A DNA stretch of 54,049 bases, from the NCBI GenBank assembly GCA_002454425.1, contig DKIV01000022.1, positions 47,472-101,520 of the forward strand. The letters are read 5' to 3'. The stretch's first letter is position 1, and each line of letters opens with the position of its first letter. The translations under genes and the position numbers were made by a program. The notes under the pieces were generated by a model, which was not told where the DNA came from, searched no databases, and saw only the letters and a list, made by a program, of their open reading frames with translations. Below are positions 17,909 to 26,518 of this stretch, piece by piece. Origin of the DNA: Sphingobacteriaceae bacterium UBA6709 (GTDB taxonomy: Bacteria > Bacteroidota > Bacteroidia > Sphingobacteriales > Sphingobacteriaceae).

Positions 17909-20176
17909 CTAGCGGGCCTCCGCAGGAGACGGTGCCGGTTGCTGTTGCGGCGTAGTACTATTGGTCACTGCCGCGCTGTCAGGGGCGGTGCTTTTCGTGT
18001 AGGCATTACAATCGATAGTAATCTTCAGCCCTCCGGATGGGGGTTCAAAATCACCCTTAGAGTAATTCAAGCTCTTGTCAGCGTAAACCTTTTGCATATA
18101 AAGCGCGAATACCGGCAATGCTGAGTTGGCGCCTTCACCCTGATTTGTTGAGGTAAAGTGTATGGCACGATCTTCAGCGCCCGTCCACACTCCCGTTACC
18201 AACTGCGGTGTAATACCAATGAACCAACCATCAGAATTACGTTGTGTAGTGCCCGTTTTGCCCCCTATAGGGTTAGTAAGCTTATATTTATACCGCAAAC
18301 GTACGCCTGTTCCTTGTTGTACCACGCCTTTTAGCATGTCTGTCATTACATAAGCCGTTTGAGGATTCAGAGCCTCTACAACCTTTGGTCGACGTTCATA
18401 TAGAACATTGCCATTTTTATCCTCGATACGTAACAGGTAAATAGGTTCTGTCCATAGACCGTGATTGGCAAAGACTGAATATGCACCTACCATATCGTAA
18501 AGCGTAGCGTCAAAAGTTCCCAGACATATTGATGGATAAGCGGGGACATCCGTCGTGATGCCCATTTTTTTAGTAAGTGTCGCCACAGCTGTAGGTCCTA
18601 CCTGCTTCATCATATATGCTGTAACCCAGTTTTGAGAACGCGCTAACGCGGTTTTCAAAGTAATATATCCTCCCGGTACGGTATTGTCGGATCTCGGTGC
18701 CCAGCCGTCGATATTTATAGGCTCATTGGGAGCCTGGTAACATGGCGAGTAACCATTGTTTATTGCTGCGGCGTAAGTAAATGGCTTAGCCGTCGAACCT
18801 ACCTGCCGCGCGCCCATCTTCACCTGATCGTATTTGAAATGTTCAAAGTTTATTCCTCCTACCCAAGCTCTGATGTAGCCGGTTTGCGGCTCCATAGACA
18901 TCATCGCATTGCGCAGTATCAGCTTATAGTATTTGATGGAATCCATTGGAGTCATCGTGGTATCGATGTTACCCTTCCAAGTAAATACAGCCATCTTTGT
19001 TCTGGTATTGAAGTTTTTCTTGATCTCCTCATCTGAGAGTCCTTCTTCCTTGAGAACTTTGTAGCGATCGGAGCGCTTCATGCCCTGTTCCAGTAAGGCG
19101 GCGGCCTCACCTACAAAAGGATTTCTGTTTCTCCACAGTTTATTAAATTGTACTTGTAATACCTTGATGTAATCGCGTTGAGCGGCTTCCGCATATTGTT
19201 GCATCTTTGAGTTGATGCTTGTGTAAATTTTCAAACCGTCACGGTCAAGATCATAAGGCGTGCCGTCAGCTTTTTTGATATTCTGATCCTCGAATATTTT
19301 TTGAATATCGCGTTTCAATACAGATCTGAAATATGCCGCGTATCCTTCATTATGACTTATTGGACGGAAGTTCAGTCCCAATGGCTTTTCCTGATACTCT
19401 GAGCTTTCCTGATCCGTCAGATATCCCGCTTTGCGCATGTTATCAAGTACGGTATTTCTTCGTGCTAATGCCCGCTCAGGATTACGCGTTGGCGAATAGA
19501 AAGAAGGTCCTTTAAGCATTCCGATTAATAGCGCTGCCTGCTCGGGGCTCAGGTGTTCCGGTGTAGTATTGAAATAGGTCTGTGCGGCTGACTTAATTCC
19601 AAAACTATTGTAAGAGCCGAAGTCCACCGTGTTAAGGTACATCGTAATGATCTCTTCCTTGGTGTAGTTTCGCTCTAGTTTGATGGCAATAATCCACTCC
19701 TGAAGCTTCTGTATAACCCGCTTAAGATAGTTGTGCGCGCGTCCTTCTTCCTGGAACAGGTTTAGTGCAAGCTGTTGAGTGATGGTACTTGCCCCCTGTT
19801 TTCGTCCTACCAAATTGTAGAATATGATAGTAAATGTTCTTTTGAAGTCGATGCCGGAATGGCTATAGAATCGCACGTCTTCGGTCGAAATCAGCGCGTT
19901 AATAACGTTAGGTGAAATTTGATCATATCGTACATTGGATCTATTCTGTACAAAATACGAACCCAGAACAACACCATCGTCTGATATGACATCCGAGGCA
20001 AGATTACTTTTTGGGTTTTCAAGATCGCGGAAAGATGGCAACTTGCCGAATAGGCCAAGACCAATGCTGAAAATTACGATAATTCCGAACGCGATAAAGC
20101 CGATTATGATTTTCCATAAGTTAACGGTATATCGCCGGACGTCCTCTCTCGTCAATTGTTCCTTTTTCTGTGGCAT
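17909..20176 (-). CDS. Class A penicillin-binding protein (PBP1A-like)
   Basis: The 755-residue bifunctional enzyme polymerises and cross-links peptidoglycan in the periplasm. One membrane helix is at about 22-44. The glycosyltransferase domain has catalytic Glu99 in STEDVRFYSHSGID and the GASTITQQLALNLF motif near 128-141. The transpeptidase domain has SxxK Ser461-Lys464 (VGSTAKPF), SxN at 514-516 (RSQN) and KTG at 640-642. A Pro/Ser/Thr-rich disordered tail ends the protein. An upstream start at 20248 would run into the porW gene, so the ATG at 20176, giving MPQKKEQ, is preferred. It is 46 bp after porW and likely in one message. Confidence 0.93.
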   Translation of the reverse strand: MPQKKEQLTREDVRRYTVNLWKIIIGFIAFGIIVIFSIGLGLFGKLPSFRDLENPKSNLASDVISDDGVVLGSYFVQNRSNVRYDQISPNVINALISTEDVRFYSHSGIDFKRTFTIIFYNLVGRKQGASTITQQLALNLFQEEGRAHNYLKRVIQKLQEWIIAIKLERNYTKEEIITMYLNTVDFGSYNSFGIKSAAQTYFNTTPEHLSPEQAALLIGMLKGPSFYSPTRNPERALARRNTVLDNMRKAGYLTDQESSEYQEKPLGLNFRPISHNEGYAAYFRSVLKRDIQKIFEDQNIKKADGTPYDLDRDGLKIYTSINSKMQQYAEAAQRDYIKVLQVQFNKLWRNRNPFVGEAAALLEQGMKRSDRYKVLKEEGLSDEEIKKNFNTRTKMAVFTWKGNIDTTMTPMDSIKYYKLILRNAMMSMEPQTGYIRAWVGGINFEHFKYDQVKMGARQVGSTAKPFTYAAAINNGYSPCYQAPNEPINIDGWAPRSDNTVPGGYITLKTALARSQNWVTAYMMKQVGPTAVATLTKKMGITTDVPAYPSICLGTFDATLYDMVGAYSVFANHGLWTEPIYLLRIEDKNGNVLYERRPKVVEALNPQTAYVMTDMLKGVVQQGTGVRLRYKYKLTNPIGGKTGTTQRNSDGWFIGITPQLVTGVWTGAEDRAIHFTSTNQGEGANSALPVFALYMQKVYADKSLNYSKGDFEPPSGGLKITIDCNAYTKSTAPDSAAVTNSTTPQQQPAPSPAEAR

Positions 20177-20222
20177 AGAATTATTTTCTGAAAATAAAAT
20201 TGTCTTTAATGTGTTAATGGAA

Positions 20223-22880
20223 CTACTTAAGTTCCTTATAATATTCACGATACGCTTCTATTGAAGTTCGCGAGTTGAGCTTTTCAAGAGCTTCCCTTGA
20301 GATTACAAAAGTATCATATCTTTCCTTTGCTATCTTCATAATCTCAGCCAATAACGGCGAAATCTTCATTTTATACGCTGTTACATCGCTGAGCGTTGAA
20401 AAGGGACCTGTATAAATGAGGGCGTTTTCATCATTCACCAGCCTTAATTGATGTATAACCTTTCCCGCCGCATAGTGTGCTCTGTTAAACTGCCCAATTC
20501 CGAACCGTGAGGGACTCAGGTCAAGCTGAGCGGAATTTACATTTATTACGAAATAATAAGTTCCCTCTTCCGGCAGTTGCGGACGATCTTCCCTTGCCGA
20601 TTTTTCTGCTAATGTATCAGGCGCTGATATCTGTAGCTTCGGATCACGACGTTCTTTCTTCTCTCTGGGTCCTTGCGCCACGACCTTACTTATGGCGCTA
20701 TCCCGAACGCTTGTCTCAATCGTGTTGGCAATTATAATACTTTTATCCGGGATGCCCTCATTGATAGCGGCTTTCTTTTGCAGGCCGATATCTGTAAAAG
20801 GATCGCGTGTGTCGCGGATAAGGACAGGACTACGTTGCTCTAATTCGACGCGATGTTGCTGGATATATACTAAATGTTGATTTACCAAAGGGGTCACGAG
20901 GGAATCTGCCGGATATCGGAGCAAATGATCTTGCAGACTCTTTTCAAACGGAGCTAATCCTGAAAGATAGCCGGTAGCCAAAATGCCGAGATAACTATAT
21001 TGTGCCGCAAGACGGGGGGCAGGGTTGAGGCTGCTTACCTTGCTTGTAAGGGCGATTAGTTCATGATACTGTCCGTCCTTATACAGGTTGAAGGCTTTTG
21101 TGTAATGCTCGTAGTCGGCTTCCGTTTCTTTTGCTGGCAATACCCCCAACATGGCCTGCGCGTATTTTGAATCCGGAAACCGCCTGCTGAGCGAATCTCG
21201 ATATCGCCCGGCGAGTGTAGTATTGAACGGTAGAAGTAGCGTGTATAACTGATAATAACCTGACGCAGTGTAGCTACTTTGGGGTAGTCGCGTTATCAAT
21301 GTATCAAGATTTCTAATGGCCTCTCCGTGATTATTCAACTGATCTTTATAGAACATCGCTAGTTCATAATACGCGCGCGCCATACGTTCTTTCGAAACGA
21401 GCATCGCTGCCGGATTCGGCAACTCAGAGATATTGGAAAAATTCTTTATCTCCCTGTCATCCTCTTTAATTGAAGGGGTATCATATTGATTGCCGCGCCA
21501 GTTATCCGAATTTCCTCTTTTTCCCCATACGCGCTCAAATTCTGAGCGACCCTGCGCTACAGCTCTGGGGTTATTGAAGTAGAATGCTGCCGACGAGGAG
21601 GATTGATCTGTCTCGGCAGCGGGTCTACGTACGGGTATTGTTTCGGGAATCTCAACATAGCTTCTGCCGTGTTGGAAGGCATCCTCTCTGGCAATGATCT
21701 TATAATATTCAGACAAGGGCTTTATATGCTCGCTCCGTTGTTTATAATTTGAATAGAGAGGATGTGTTTGTGGCAGATATACTAATGCTGAGTCATAATA
21801 GGATTTGGAAAGCGCATAGTCTCGCCTGTTAAATGCGAGTTCGGCAAGCTGATTATAGCTCTGAGCGGCGGTTACAATGTAACGGTCATCCTTGAGGCTC
21901 GTTGAAAGGCGAAAGCTCTTGTTGGCCTGCTCTTCGTCTTTGTTTTTCAGATAAATAAGTCCCTGGTGATAATACAATACCGGGCGAAACGAGAGATACC
22001 GCTCTTTACTCAATAGTTTAGTAAGAACGGTCATGCCTGGATCGCCACCCTCTGTGCCTTCCGGGGCATCTGCTGCAAGAGCAAGAAGCGCGTTAAGATG
22101 TAATTCCTGGTTGCTCTCATCTTTAGCTATTACTGAAAAGAGCCTGTGAGACTCCTTCTTGTTTTCGTTCGCCTCTAACTGTGCTAATATATAGATCCAG
22201 CGAAGTCTATCACCTTTTTCTGTAGATCTGGCTATCGCCTCACGTAGATATTGCTTTGCTGCCACTTTTTTTTGTTCTAACAGGGAAAGTGCTGCCTGCG
22301 CTGCTTCTAGTCTGGCGGTTATTCCAGTTTTCGCTTCCCGATATTTCAGGATAGTATCGATGGTTGAAGCGGCTTCGCTTGTAAATCCTGATTGAATGAG
22401 GCATATCGTTCGTGCTACCAACGCATTAAGGCCTTGGTTCTTCATAGAGGGGAACTGCTTGTAAACGTACTGGTAATACTCCGATGCGCTATATAAATCG
22501 CCTTTCAGATAGCTTGCCTCCGCTAACATGACGTAGGCGTCGTCTACATAGTCACTTTTCTTTTTTTCAAAAATAATGCGGTTAGCTTTGCCCACAACAG
22601 AATCAAGCAAATGTGCTGTATCGTCGTCAATATGTAGTTCGGGTCTTATGAAAATGGGCAAAAGCTGACTATAATCATCCTGGTAGTCTATTAGTTCAGA
22701 CCGCTGCACCTGCGTTAGAATTTTTCGCGCGTTGAAAAGAATATTATAACGGACGCTGAAATTCTGGAAGCTATGATTTCCCGTAGTCTCTCTGCCGCTA
22801 CCACATCCGGATAGATAGACTAGCATAAAGCCAAAGGCAAATGTCAATACAAGCGAAGCTTTGTTCTTCAAAATCGGCAT
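20223..22880 (-). CDS. porW: TPR lipoprotein, PorW/SprE-like T9SS component
   Basis: The 885-residue lipoprotein has lipobox LSGC, Cys26. Tetratricopeptide-like helical repeats cover about 60-400 and 500-640, for example YVMLAEASYLKGDLYSASEYYQYVYKQF. A low-complexity region and an alpha/beta C-terminus (about 790-885, FVINVNSAQLDLSPSRFGIGQFNR) follow. Length, lipobox, TPR layout and position next to the ATP synthase genes match SprE of Flavobacterium and PorW of Porphyromonas, which are needed for T9SS and gliding. PorW links the outer-membrane translocon to the PorKN ring. A -7-like box lies upstream at 22896-22903. The PBP gene follows in the same direction. Confidence 0.82.
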   Translation of the reverse strand: MPILKNKASLVLTFAFGFMLVYLSGCGSGRETTGNHSFQNFSVRYNILFNARKILTQVQRSELIDYQDDYSQLLPIFIRPELHIDDDTAHLLDSVVGKANRIIFEKKKSDYVDDAYVMLAEASYLKGDLYSASEYYQYVYKQFPSMKNQGLNALVARTICLIQSGFTSEAASTIDTILKYREAKTGITARLEAAQAALSLLEQKKVAAKQYLREAIARSTEKGDRLRWIYILAQLEANENKKESHRLFSVIAKDESNQELHLNALLALAADAPEGTEGGDPGMTVLTKLLSKERYLSFRPVLYYHQGLIYLKNKDEEQANKSFRLSTSLKDDRYIVTAAQSYNQLAELAFNRRDYALSKSYYDSALVYLPQTHPLYSNYKQRSEHIKPLSEYYKIIAREDAFQHGRSYVEIPETIPVRRPAAETDQSSSSAAFYFNNPRAVAQGRSEFERVWGKRGNSDNWRGNQYDTPSIKEDDREIKNFSNISELPNPAAMLVSKERMARAYYELAMFYKDQLNNHGEAIRNLDTLITRLPQSSYTASGYYQLYTLLLPFNTTLAGRYRDSLSRRFPDSKYAQAMLGVLPAKETEADYEHYTKAFNLYKDGQYHELIALTSKVSSLNPAPRLAAQYSYLGILATGYLSGLAPFEKSLQDHLLRYPADSLVTPLVNQHLVYIQQHRVELEQRSPVLIRDTRDPFTDIGLQKKAAINEGIPDKSIIIANTIETSVRDSAISKVVAQGPREKKERRDPKLQISAPDTLAEKSAREDRPQLPEEGTYYFVINVNSAQLDLSPSRFGIGQFNRAHYAAGKVIHQLRLVNDENALIYTGPFSTLSDVTAYKMKISPLLAEIMKIAKERYDTFVISREALEKLNSRTSIEAYREYYKELK

Positions 22881-22895
22881 TTATTTTAAGTTTTG

Positions 22896-22903
22896 CAAAA
22901 ATA
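22896..22903 (-). promoter_or_regulatory. -7 box of porW
   Basis: On the minus strand this reads TATTTTTG, an exact TAnnTTTG match, 16 bp before the porW ATG. No good -33 TTTG is seen. Confidence 0.35.
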
Positions 22904-23065
22904 GAACTTTATGAAGTCCTTTTTTAATAGATTCCAAGGACCCGCCTCATTTGCGCTCTTAATTATCTCTGGCGCCTCAGTTGCTAATTGAGGAAAAGTA
23001 GGTATTTGCCTGTTTTAGGGCGCACTATTGGAAATTTGAGTGATGCCCGGTAGGTAATAAAAATA

Positions 23066-23099
23066 TTTGTTTGTTTTATCACAAGAATGTTTAGTTTTG
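23066..23099 (+). promoter_or_regulatory. Promoter of the ATP synthase operon
   Basis: TAGTTTTG (23092-23099) matches TAnnTTTG exactly. TTTG occurs twice upstream (23066-23069 and 23070-23073), at 22 and 18 bp. The start site would be near 23106, about 20 bases before atpZ. Confidence 0.55.
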
Positions 23100-23126
23100 C
23101 CCAAACACGAAAGCTGAATGTAAATT

Positions 23127-23378
23127 ATGAACGGAGCGAAACCCGATCAGCGAAAGGATACTCCTGAAAAAGCCAAAAAGACTTTAAATGGTTACGCCTA
23201 TTATTCAGGATTAGGATTTCAGATGCTCGCAGTTATTGGGATCTTCACGTTTATCGGTTACAAAATTGATGAAAATAGAAGTTCCAACACACCCTGGTTT
23301 ACCGCGTTATTTAGTTTAATAGGAGTATTTGGCTCGATGTACTTAGTTATAAAATCGATAAAGGATAAGAAATCTTGA
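23127..23378 (+). CDS. AtpZ/AtpI family protein
   Basis: The 83-residue protein has a polar N-terminus and two membrane helices (about 27-49 and 57-76). The spacing pattern GLGFQMLAVIGIFTFIGYKID then LFSLIGVFGSMYLVI is that of AtpZ/AtpI-like proteins, which open many ATP synthase operons and help assemble the c-ring or carry Mg2+. It is the first gene after a good promoter. Its TGA overlaps the TTG start of the next gene. Confidence 0.82.
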   Translation: MNGAKPDQRKDTPEKAKKTLNGYAYYSGLGFQMLAVIGIFTFIGYKIDENRSSNTPWFTALFSLIGVFGSMYLVIKSIKDKKS

Positions 23379-23764
23379 AACCCATTCGTTTTGTAGTTAG
23401 TTTCGCTTTGTACGTATTCGCGGTTGGCATGATCGCATACGCGATTGATCTTAATACGGCGAAAAGTGTTTTAGCTCCAAAGTTTTGGTTTTTCTTTTCG
23501 TTCTTAGCAATATTGACATTGTCGGCGTATCTGTTTTCCTGGATCGGAATTCGTCGTGGCGCCAAAGAGTCAGTGTTTATTTTGTTGGGAAGCATGATCT
23601 TTAAATTGTTGCTTTCCGCCTCCTTTGCTTTGTTTTATATCACAAAAATTCAGGCTGATAAAGTGATATTTGTGCTCAATTTTATAATACTATATTTATT
23701 ATTTAGCGTCTTTGAAATGTGGGCAGTGTTATTTAACTTGCGCCACCCAAATAAATCGAAATAG
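23375..23764 (+). CDS. Small membrane protein of the ATP synthase operon (AtpI-like)
   Basis: The 129-residue protein is almost entirely four membrane helices (about 5-25, 35-57, 67-87 and 93-118). It has little sequence signature, but position between atpZ and atpB, size and topology fit the poorly conserved AtpI/subunit I group. The start is a TTG overlapping the atpZ stop (TTGA), and no in-frame ATG gives the complete first helix. It probably assists F0 assembly; that is inference from context. Confidence 0.7.
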   Translation: MKPIRFVVSFALYVFAVGMIAYAIDLNTAKSVLAPKFWFFFSFLAILTLSAYLFSWIGIRRGAKESVFILLGSMIFKLLLSASFALFYITKIQADKVIFVLNFIILYLLFSVFEMWAVLFNLRHPNKSK

Positions 23765-23774
23765 TACGAAATAG

Positions 23775-24887
23775 ATGGATTTAAACTATAATTTAAAACT
23801 TGGAAAGTTAGCGAAAGGTTTAGTAGCCGCTCTTTTCCTTATCTTCATGAATGCCTCAACTTCCGCAGTACAGGCTCAGTCACATGAAGAGGCACACGCA
23901 ACCGAAGCTCACGGCGCGGAGCAAGGAGCTCCCGCAGCTGATGAAAAGTATAATCCTACGCCTCCTATCATGGAGCACATTTCAGATTCGCATTCGTGGC
24001 ATCTTTGGGGACATACGGAAGTTGCCCTGCCTGTAATTGTTATTACAGATAAAGGAACGGAAATGTTTTCCTCCGCAAATTTTCATCACGGTACTGAAGC
24101 ATATCAGGGCCAGTATTATACTTACAAACTGGTAGATGAAAACCTGATGGTTGTGGATGCTGCGGGAAATGTAGATAAAGGCGCATCTGCAAAAATCTAT
24201 GATTTTTCCATCACCAAGAACGTTGCGGCAATGTGGATATCAATGGTCTTGTTACTTGTTATTTTCCTTTCAATATCTTCAGCGTATAAGAAGCGCGCAG
24301 GTAAAGCACCTAGGGGAATGCAGTCGTTCCTTGAGCCGGTAATACTCTTTGTGCGTGATGATATCGCTATCCCTAATATTGGACATAAGTACAAAAAGTA
24401 TATGCCATTACTGCTCACGTTGTTCTTCTTTATTCTGATAAACAACCTTATGGGTCTTATTCCGGTATTTCCCGGAGGAGCCAATGTCACTGGTAACATC
24501 ATGCTCACTTTTGTGTTGTCGTTCATTGTTCTACTTGTTGTAAACTTCAGCGGTAATAAATATTACTGGAAGCACATTCTTATGCCTGATGTTCCAAAAT
24601 GGCTTTATCCGATCATGCTTCCGGTTGAGCTTATTGGCGTGATATCCAAGCCCTTCGCTCTTATGATTCGTTTGTACGCGAACATCTCTGCTGGTCACAT
24701 CATCGTCCTCAGTCTTGTATCGTTGATCTTCGTAGCAAAGTCGCTGTACGTTGCACCTGTATCTGTAGCCTTCGTTCTTTTCATGGACGTCCTGGAGCTA
24801 CTGGTTGCGTTTCTGCAAGCGTTCATTTTTACGATGCTCACTGCGCTCTTCATTGGCTCAGCCGTAGAAGATCATCATTCTCACTAA
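23775..24887 (+). CDS. atpB: F-type ATP synthase F0 subunit a
   Basis: The 370-residue membrane subunit forms the proton half-channels beside the c-ring. An N-terminal signal-like helix (about 14-35) precedes a His- and Glu-rich extracytoplasmic extension (36-145) typical of Bacteroidota. Membrane helices occupy about 150-365. The essential arginine is Arg299 in ALMIRLYANISAGHI. The C-terminus is His-rich (DHHSH). The gene starts 10 bp after the AtpI-like gene and precedes atpE by 36 bp. Confidence 0.95.
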   Translation: MDLNYNLKLGKLAKGLVAALFLIFMNASTSAVQAQSHEEAHATEAHGAEQGAPAADEKYNPTPPIMEHISDSHSWHLWGHTEVALPVIVITDKGTEMFSSANFHHGTEAYQGQYYTYKLVDENLMVVDAAGNVDKGASAKIYDFSITKNVAAMWISMVLLLVIFLSISSAYKKRAGKAPRGMQSFLEPVILFVRDDIAIPNIGHKYKKYMPLLLTLFFFILINNLMGLIPVFPGGANVTGNIMLTFVLSFIVLLVVNFSGNKYYWKHILMPDVPKWLYPIMLPVELIGVISKPFALMIRLYANISAGHIIVLSLVSLIFVAKSLYVAPVSVAFVLFMDVLELLVAFLQAFIFTMLTALFIGSAVEDHHSH

Positions 24888-24923
24888 AGAAAACATTTTT
24901 AAACTATATAAATAAATACAATT

Positions 24924-25133
24924 ATGGGAGGTTCAATAGCTGCAATTGGTGCAGGTTTAGCTGTAATTGGTGCTGGTATCGGCATCGGACAAATTGGTGG
25001 CAAGGCAATGGAAGGTATTGCTCGTCAGCCAGAAGCTGTTTCTGAGATCAGAACTGCAATGATCATCGCTGCTGCCCTTGTTGAAGGGGTTGCGCTGTTC
25101 GGTGTGGTAGTATCTCTTATGGGTCTTGGATAG
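24924..25133 (+). CDS. atpE: F-type ATP synthase F0 subunit c
   Basis: The 69-residue hairpin subunit forms the rotor ring. Helix 1 (about 4-30) has the GxGxGxG packing run and Gln23. The polar loop is RQP at 34-36, and helix 2 carries the ion-binding Glu54 (AALVEGVALF). Glu54 is followed by Gly-Val rather than Ser/Thr, so proton rather than sodium coupling is more likely. A strong hairpin follows directly at 25157-25194, which may let the c subunit be made in excess. Confidence 0.95.
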   Translation: MGGSIAAIGAGLAVIGAGIGIGQIGGKAMEGIARQPEAVSEIRTAMIIAAALVEGVALFGVVVSLMGLG

Positions 25134-25156
25134 TCGTCGAACTATTTGAAACGAAC

Positions 25157-25194
25157 AAAGGCCGGTATTTAACGATTGGTTTTTTCCGGCCTTT
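25157..25194 (+). terminator. Intra-operon hairpin after atpE
   Basis: AAAGGCCGG (25157-25165) pairs perfectly with CCGGCCTTT (25186-25194) around a 20-base loop, followed by ATTTAAAA. It looks like a partial terminator or an mRNA-stabilising stem within the atp operon, where readthrough to atpF is required. Confidence 0.6.
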
Positions 25195-25342
25195 ATTTAA
25201 AAATGAATTGACAAAGATTCGCTGGAGCCTACTCAATATAATTGTATAACTATCTGTTGCGAATTCTAAAGAAATTAAAAGAATATAAAACTGGTCACCT
25301 TGATCAGCTTTATTCATTGCCTTAATAAAAAATAAAATAGAA

Positions 25343-25852
25343 ATGGGAGAATTATTTGAGGGCCTGTTAAACCACCATCTTGGATTTGTAGTATGGTCTG
25401 GCGTTTCCTTCATATTATTGTTGATCATTCTTGCTAAGTTTGCTTGGAAGCCCATCATGTCTGCGGTGCACGAAAGAGAGCGCTCTATTGAAGATGCTTT
25501 AGATGCAGCAGTTAAAGCTAAGGAGGAAATGGCTCGTTTGACCAATGAAAACGAGTCTTTACAAAGACAAGCTCGCGCCGATCGCGATCAAATGTTGAAA
25601 GATGCCAAAGGTATTGCTGATAAGATTGTTGCTGAAGCCCGCGAAGCTGCTCAGGCTGAAGGCGCTAAGATGATCGAAAAGGCTCGCCAGGAGATTGAAA
25701 GCCAAAAGACTGCAGCATTAAATGAAGTTAAAGGTCAGGTGGCCGCACTTTCTATTGAAATTGCCGAAAAGGTGCTTCGTCGTCAGTTCGATGATCAGTC
25801 TAAACAAGAAGCTCTTGTGGCTGAATTATTAAAAGAAGTTAAGCTAAACTAA
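25343..25852 (+). CDS. atpF: F-type ATP synthase F0 subunit b
   Basis: The 169-residue peripheral stalk subunit has one N-terminal membrane helix (about 10-30, GFVVWSGVSFILLLIILAKF). It is followed by a long charged helix running to the end, rich in Ala, Glu and Lys heptads, which dimerises and contacts the delta subunit. Length is typical. A 209-bp gap before it contains the hairpin at 25157-25194 and otherwise no coding sequence I can support. atpH follows after 66 bp. Confidence 0.93.
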   Translation: MGELFEGLLNHHLGFVVWSGVSFILLLIILAKFAWKPIMSAVHERERSIEDALDAAVKAKEEMARLTNENESLQRQARADRDQMLKDAKGIADKIVAEAREAAQAEGAKMIEKARQEIESQKTAALNEVKGQVAALSIEIAEKVLRRQFDDQSKQEALVAELLKEVKLN

Positions 25853-25918
25853 GGTTTAATTAGCGGAGTCTCTGCCAGCGATTGCTGTTCATCAGACTTC
25901 GAACCATATAATCATAAG

Positions 25919-26473
25919 ATGTCGGAAATACAGGTAGCATCGAGGTATGCAAAGTCACTTATTGATTTGGCAGAAGAGCAAAATGCTCTCGAGCCTATCA
26001 AGGGAGATATCGGAAGTTTTCTAAACACGGTCAAAGAGAACAAGCAGCTCGCTGCAATTCTGAAGAACCCCATTATTCACGCCGATAAGAAGATTACCAT
26101 TCTGGATAAGTTATTTGGTAAGTCTTTTCATAAAGTGGTAATGGCTTTTTTTAAGATTGTCATCAATAAAGGTCGTTCCGAAATTCTTCAGGCTACAGCC
26201 GTTGAATTTATCAATGAATATAATGTACGTAATGGCATTATCAAGGCTACGGTAACTTCGGCTGCTGCGCTTACAGAGGCTAACAGATTGGCGCTTGAAA
26301 AGGCGGTTGCTGATGCCTCAGGATGTAAAGTGGTACTAAATGCCAAGGTTGACGATTCATTGATCGGTGGCTTTGTATTAAAAGTTGGCGACAAGCAGTT
26401 TGATGCCAGCATTCTCAGCAGCTTAAATAAGCTGAAGAGAGAATTTTCACAAAAGGTTGCGCATCAGGCTTAA
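25919..26473 (+). CDS. atpH: F-type ATP synthase F1 subunit delta
   Basis: The 184-residue subunit caps the F1 head and joins the b stalk to alpha. The N-terminal helical domain starts with the family signature VASRYAKSLIDLAEEQ (about 6-21). The C-terminal domain has the conserved DSLIGGFVLKVGDKQFDASI (about 146-165). It sits in the usual b-delta-alpha order, 45 bp before atpA. Confidence 0.93.
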   Translation: MSEIQVASRYAKSLIDLAEEQNALEPIKGDIGSFLNTVKENKQLAAILKNPIIHADKKITILDKLFGKSFHKVVMAFFKIVINKGRSEILQATAVEFINEYNVRNGIIKATVTSAAALTEANRLALEKAVADASGCKVVLNAKVDDSLIGGFVLKVGDKQFDASILSSLNKLKREFSQKVAHQA

Positions 26474-26518
26474 GCTGTGCGTGTTAATGTTAATAAAATA
26501 AAAAACTAGATAATAACT

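Noticed and set aside
25208..25242. TTGACA and TATAAT motifs between atpE and atpF
   Set aside because: They resemble an enterobacterial promoter but are spaced by 23 bp, and Bacteroidota do not use this -35 element.
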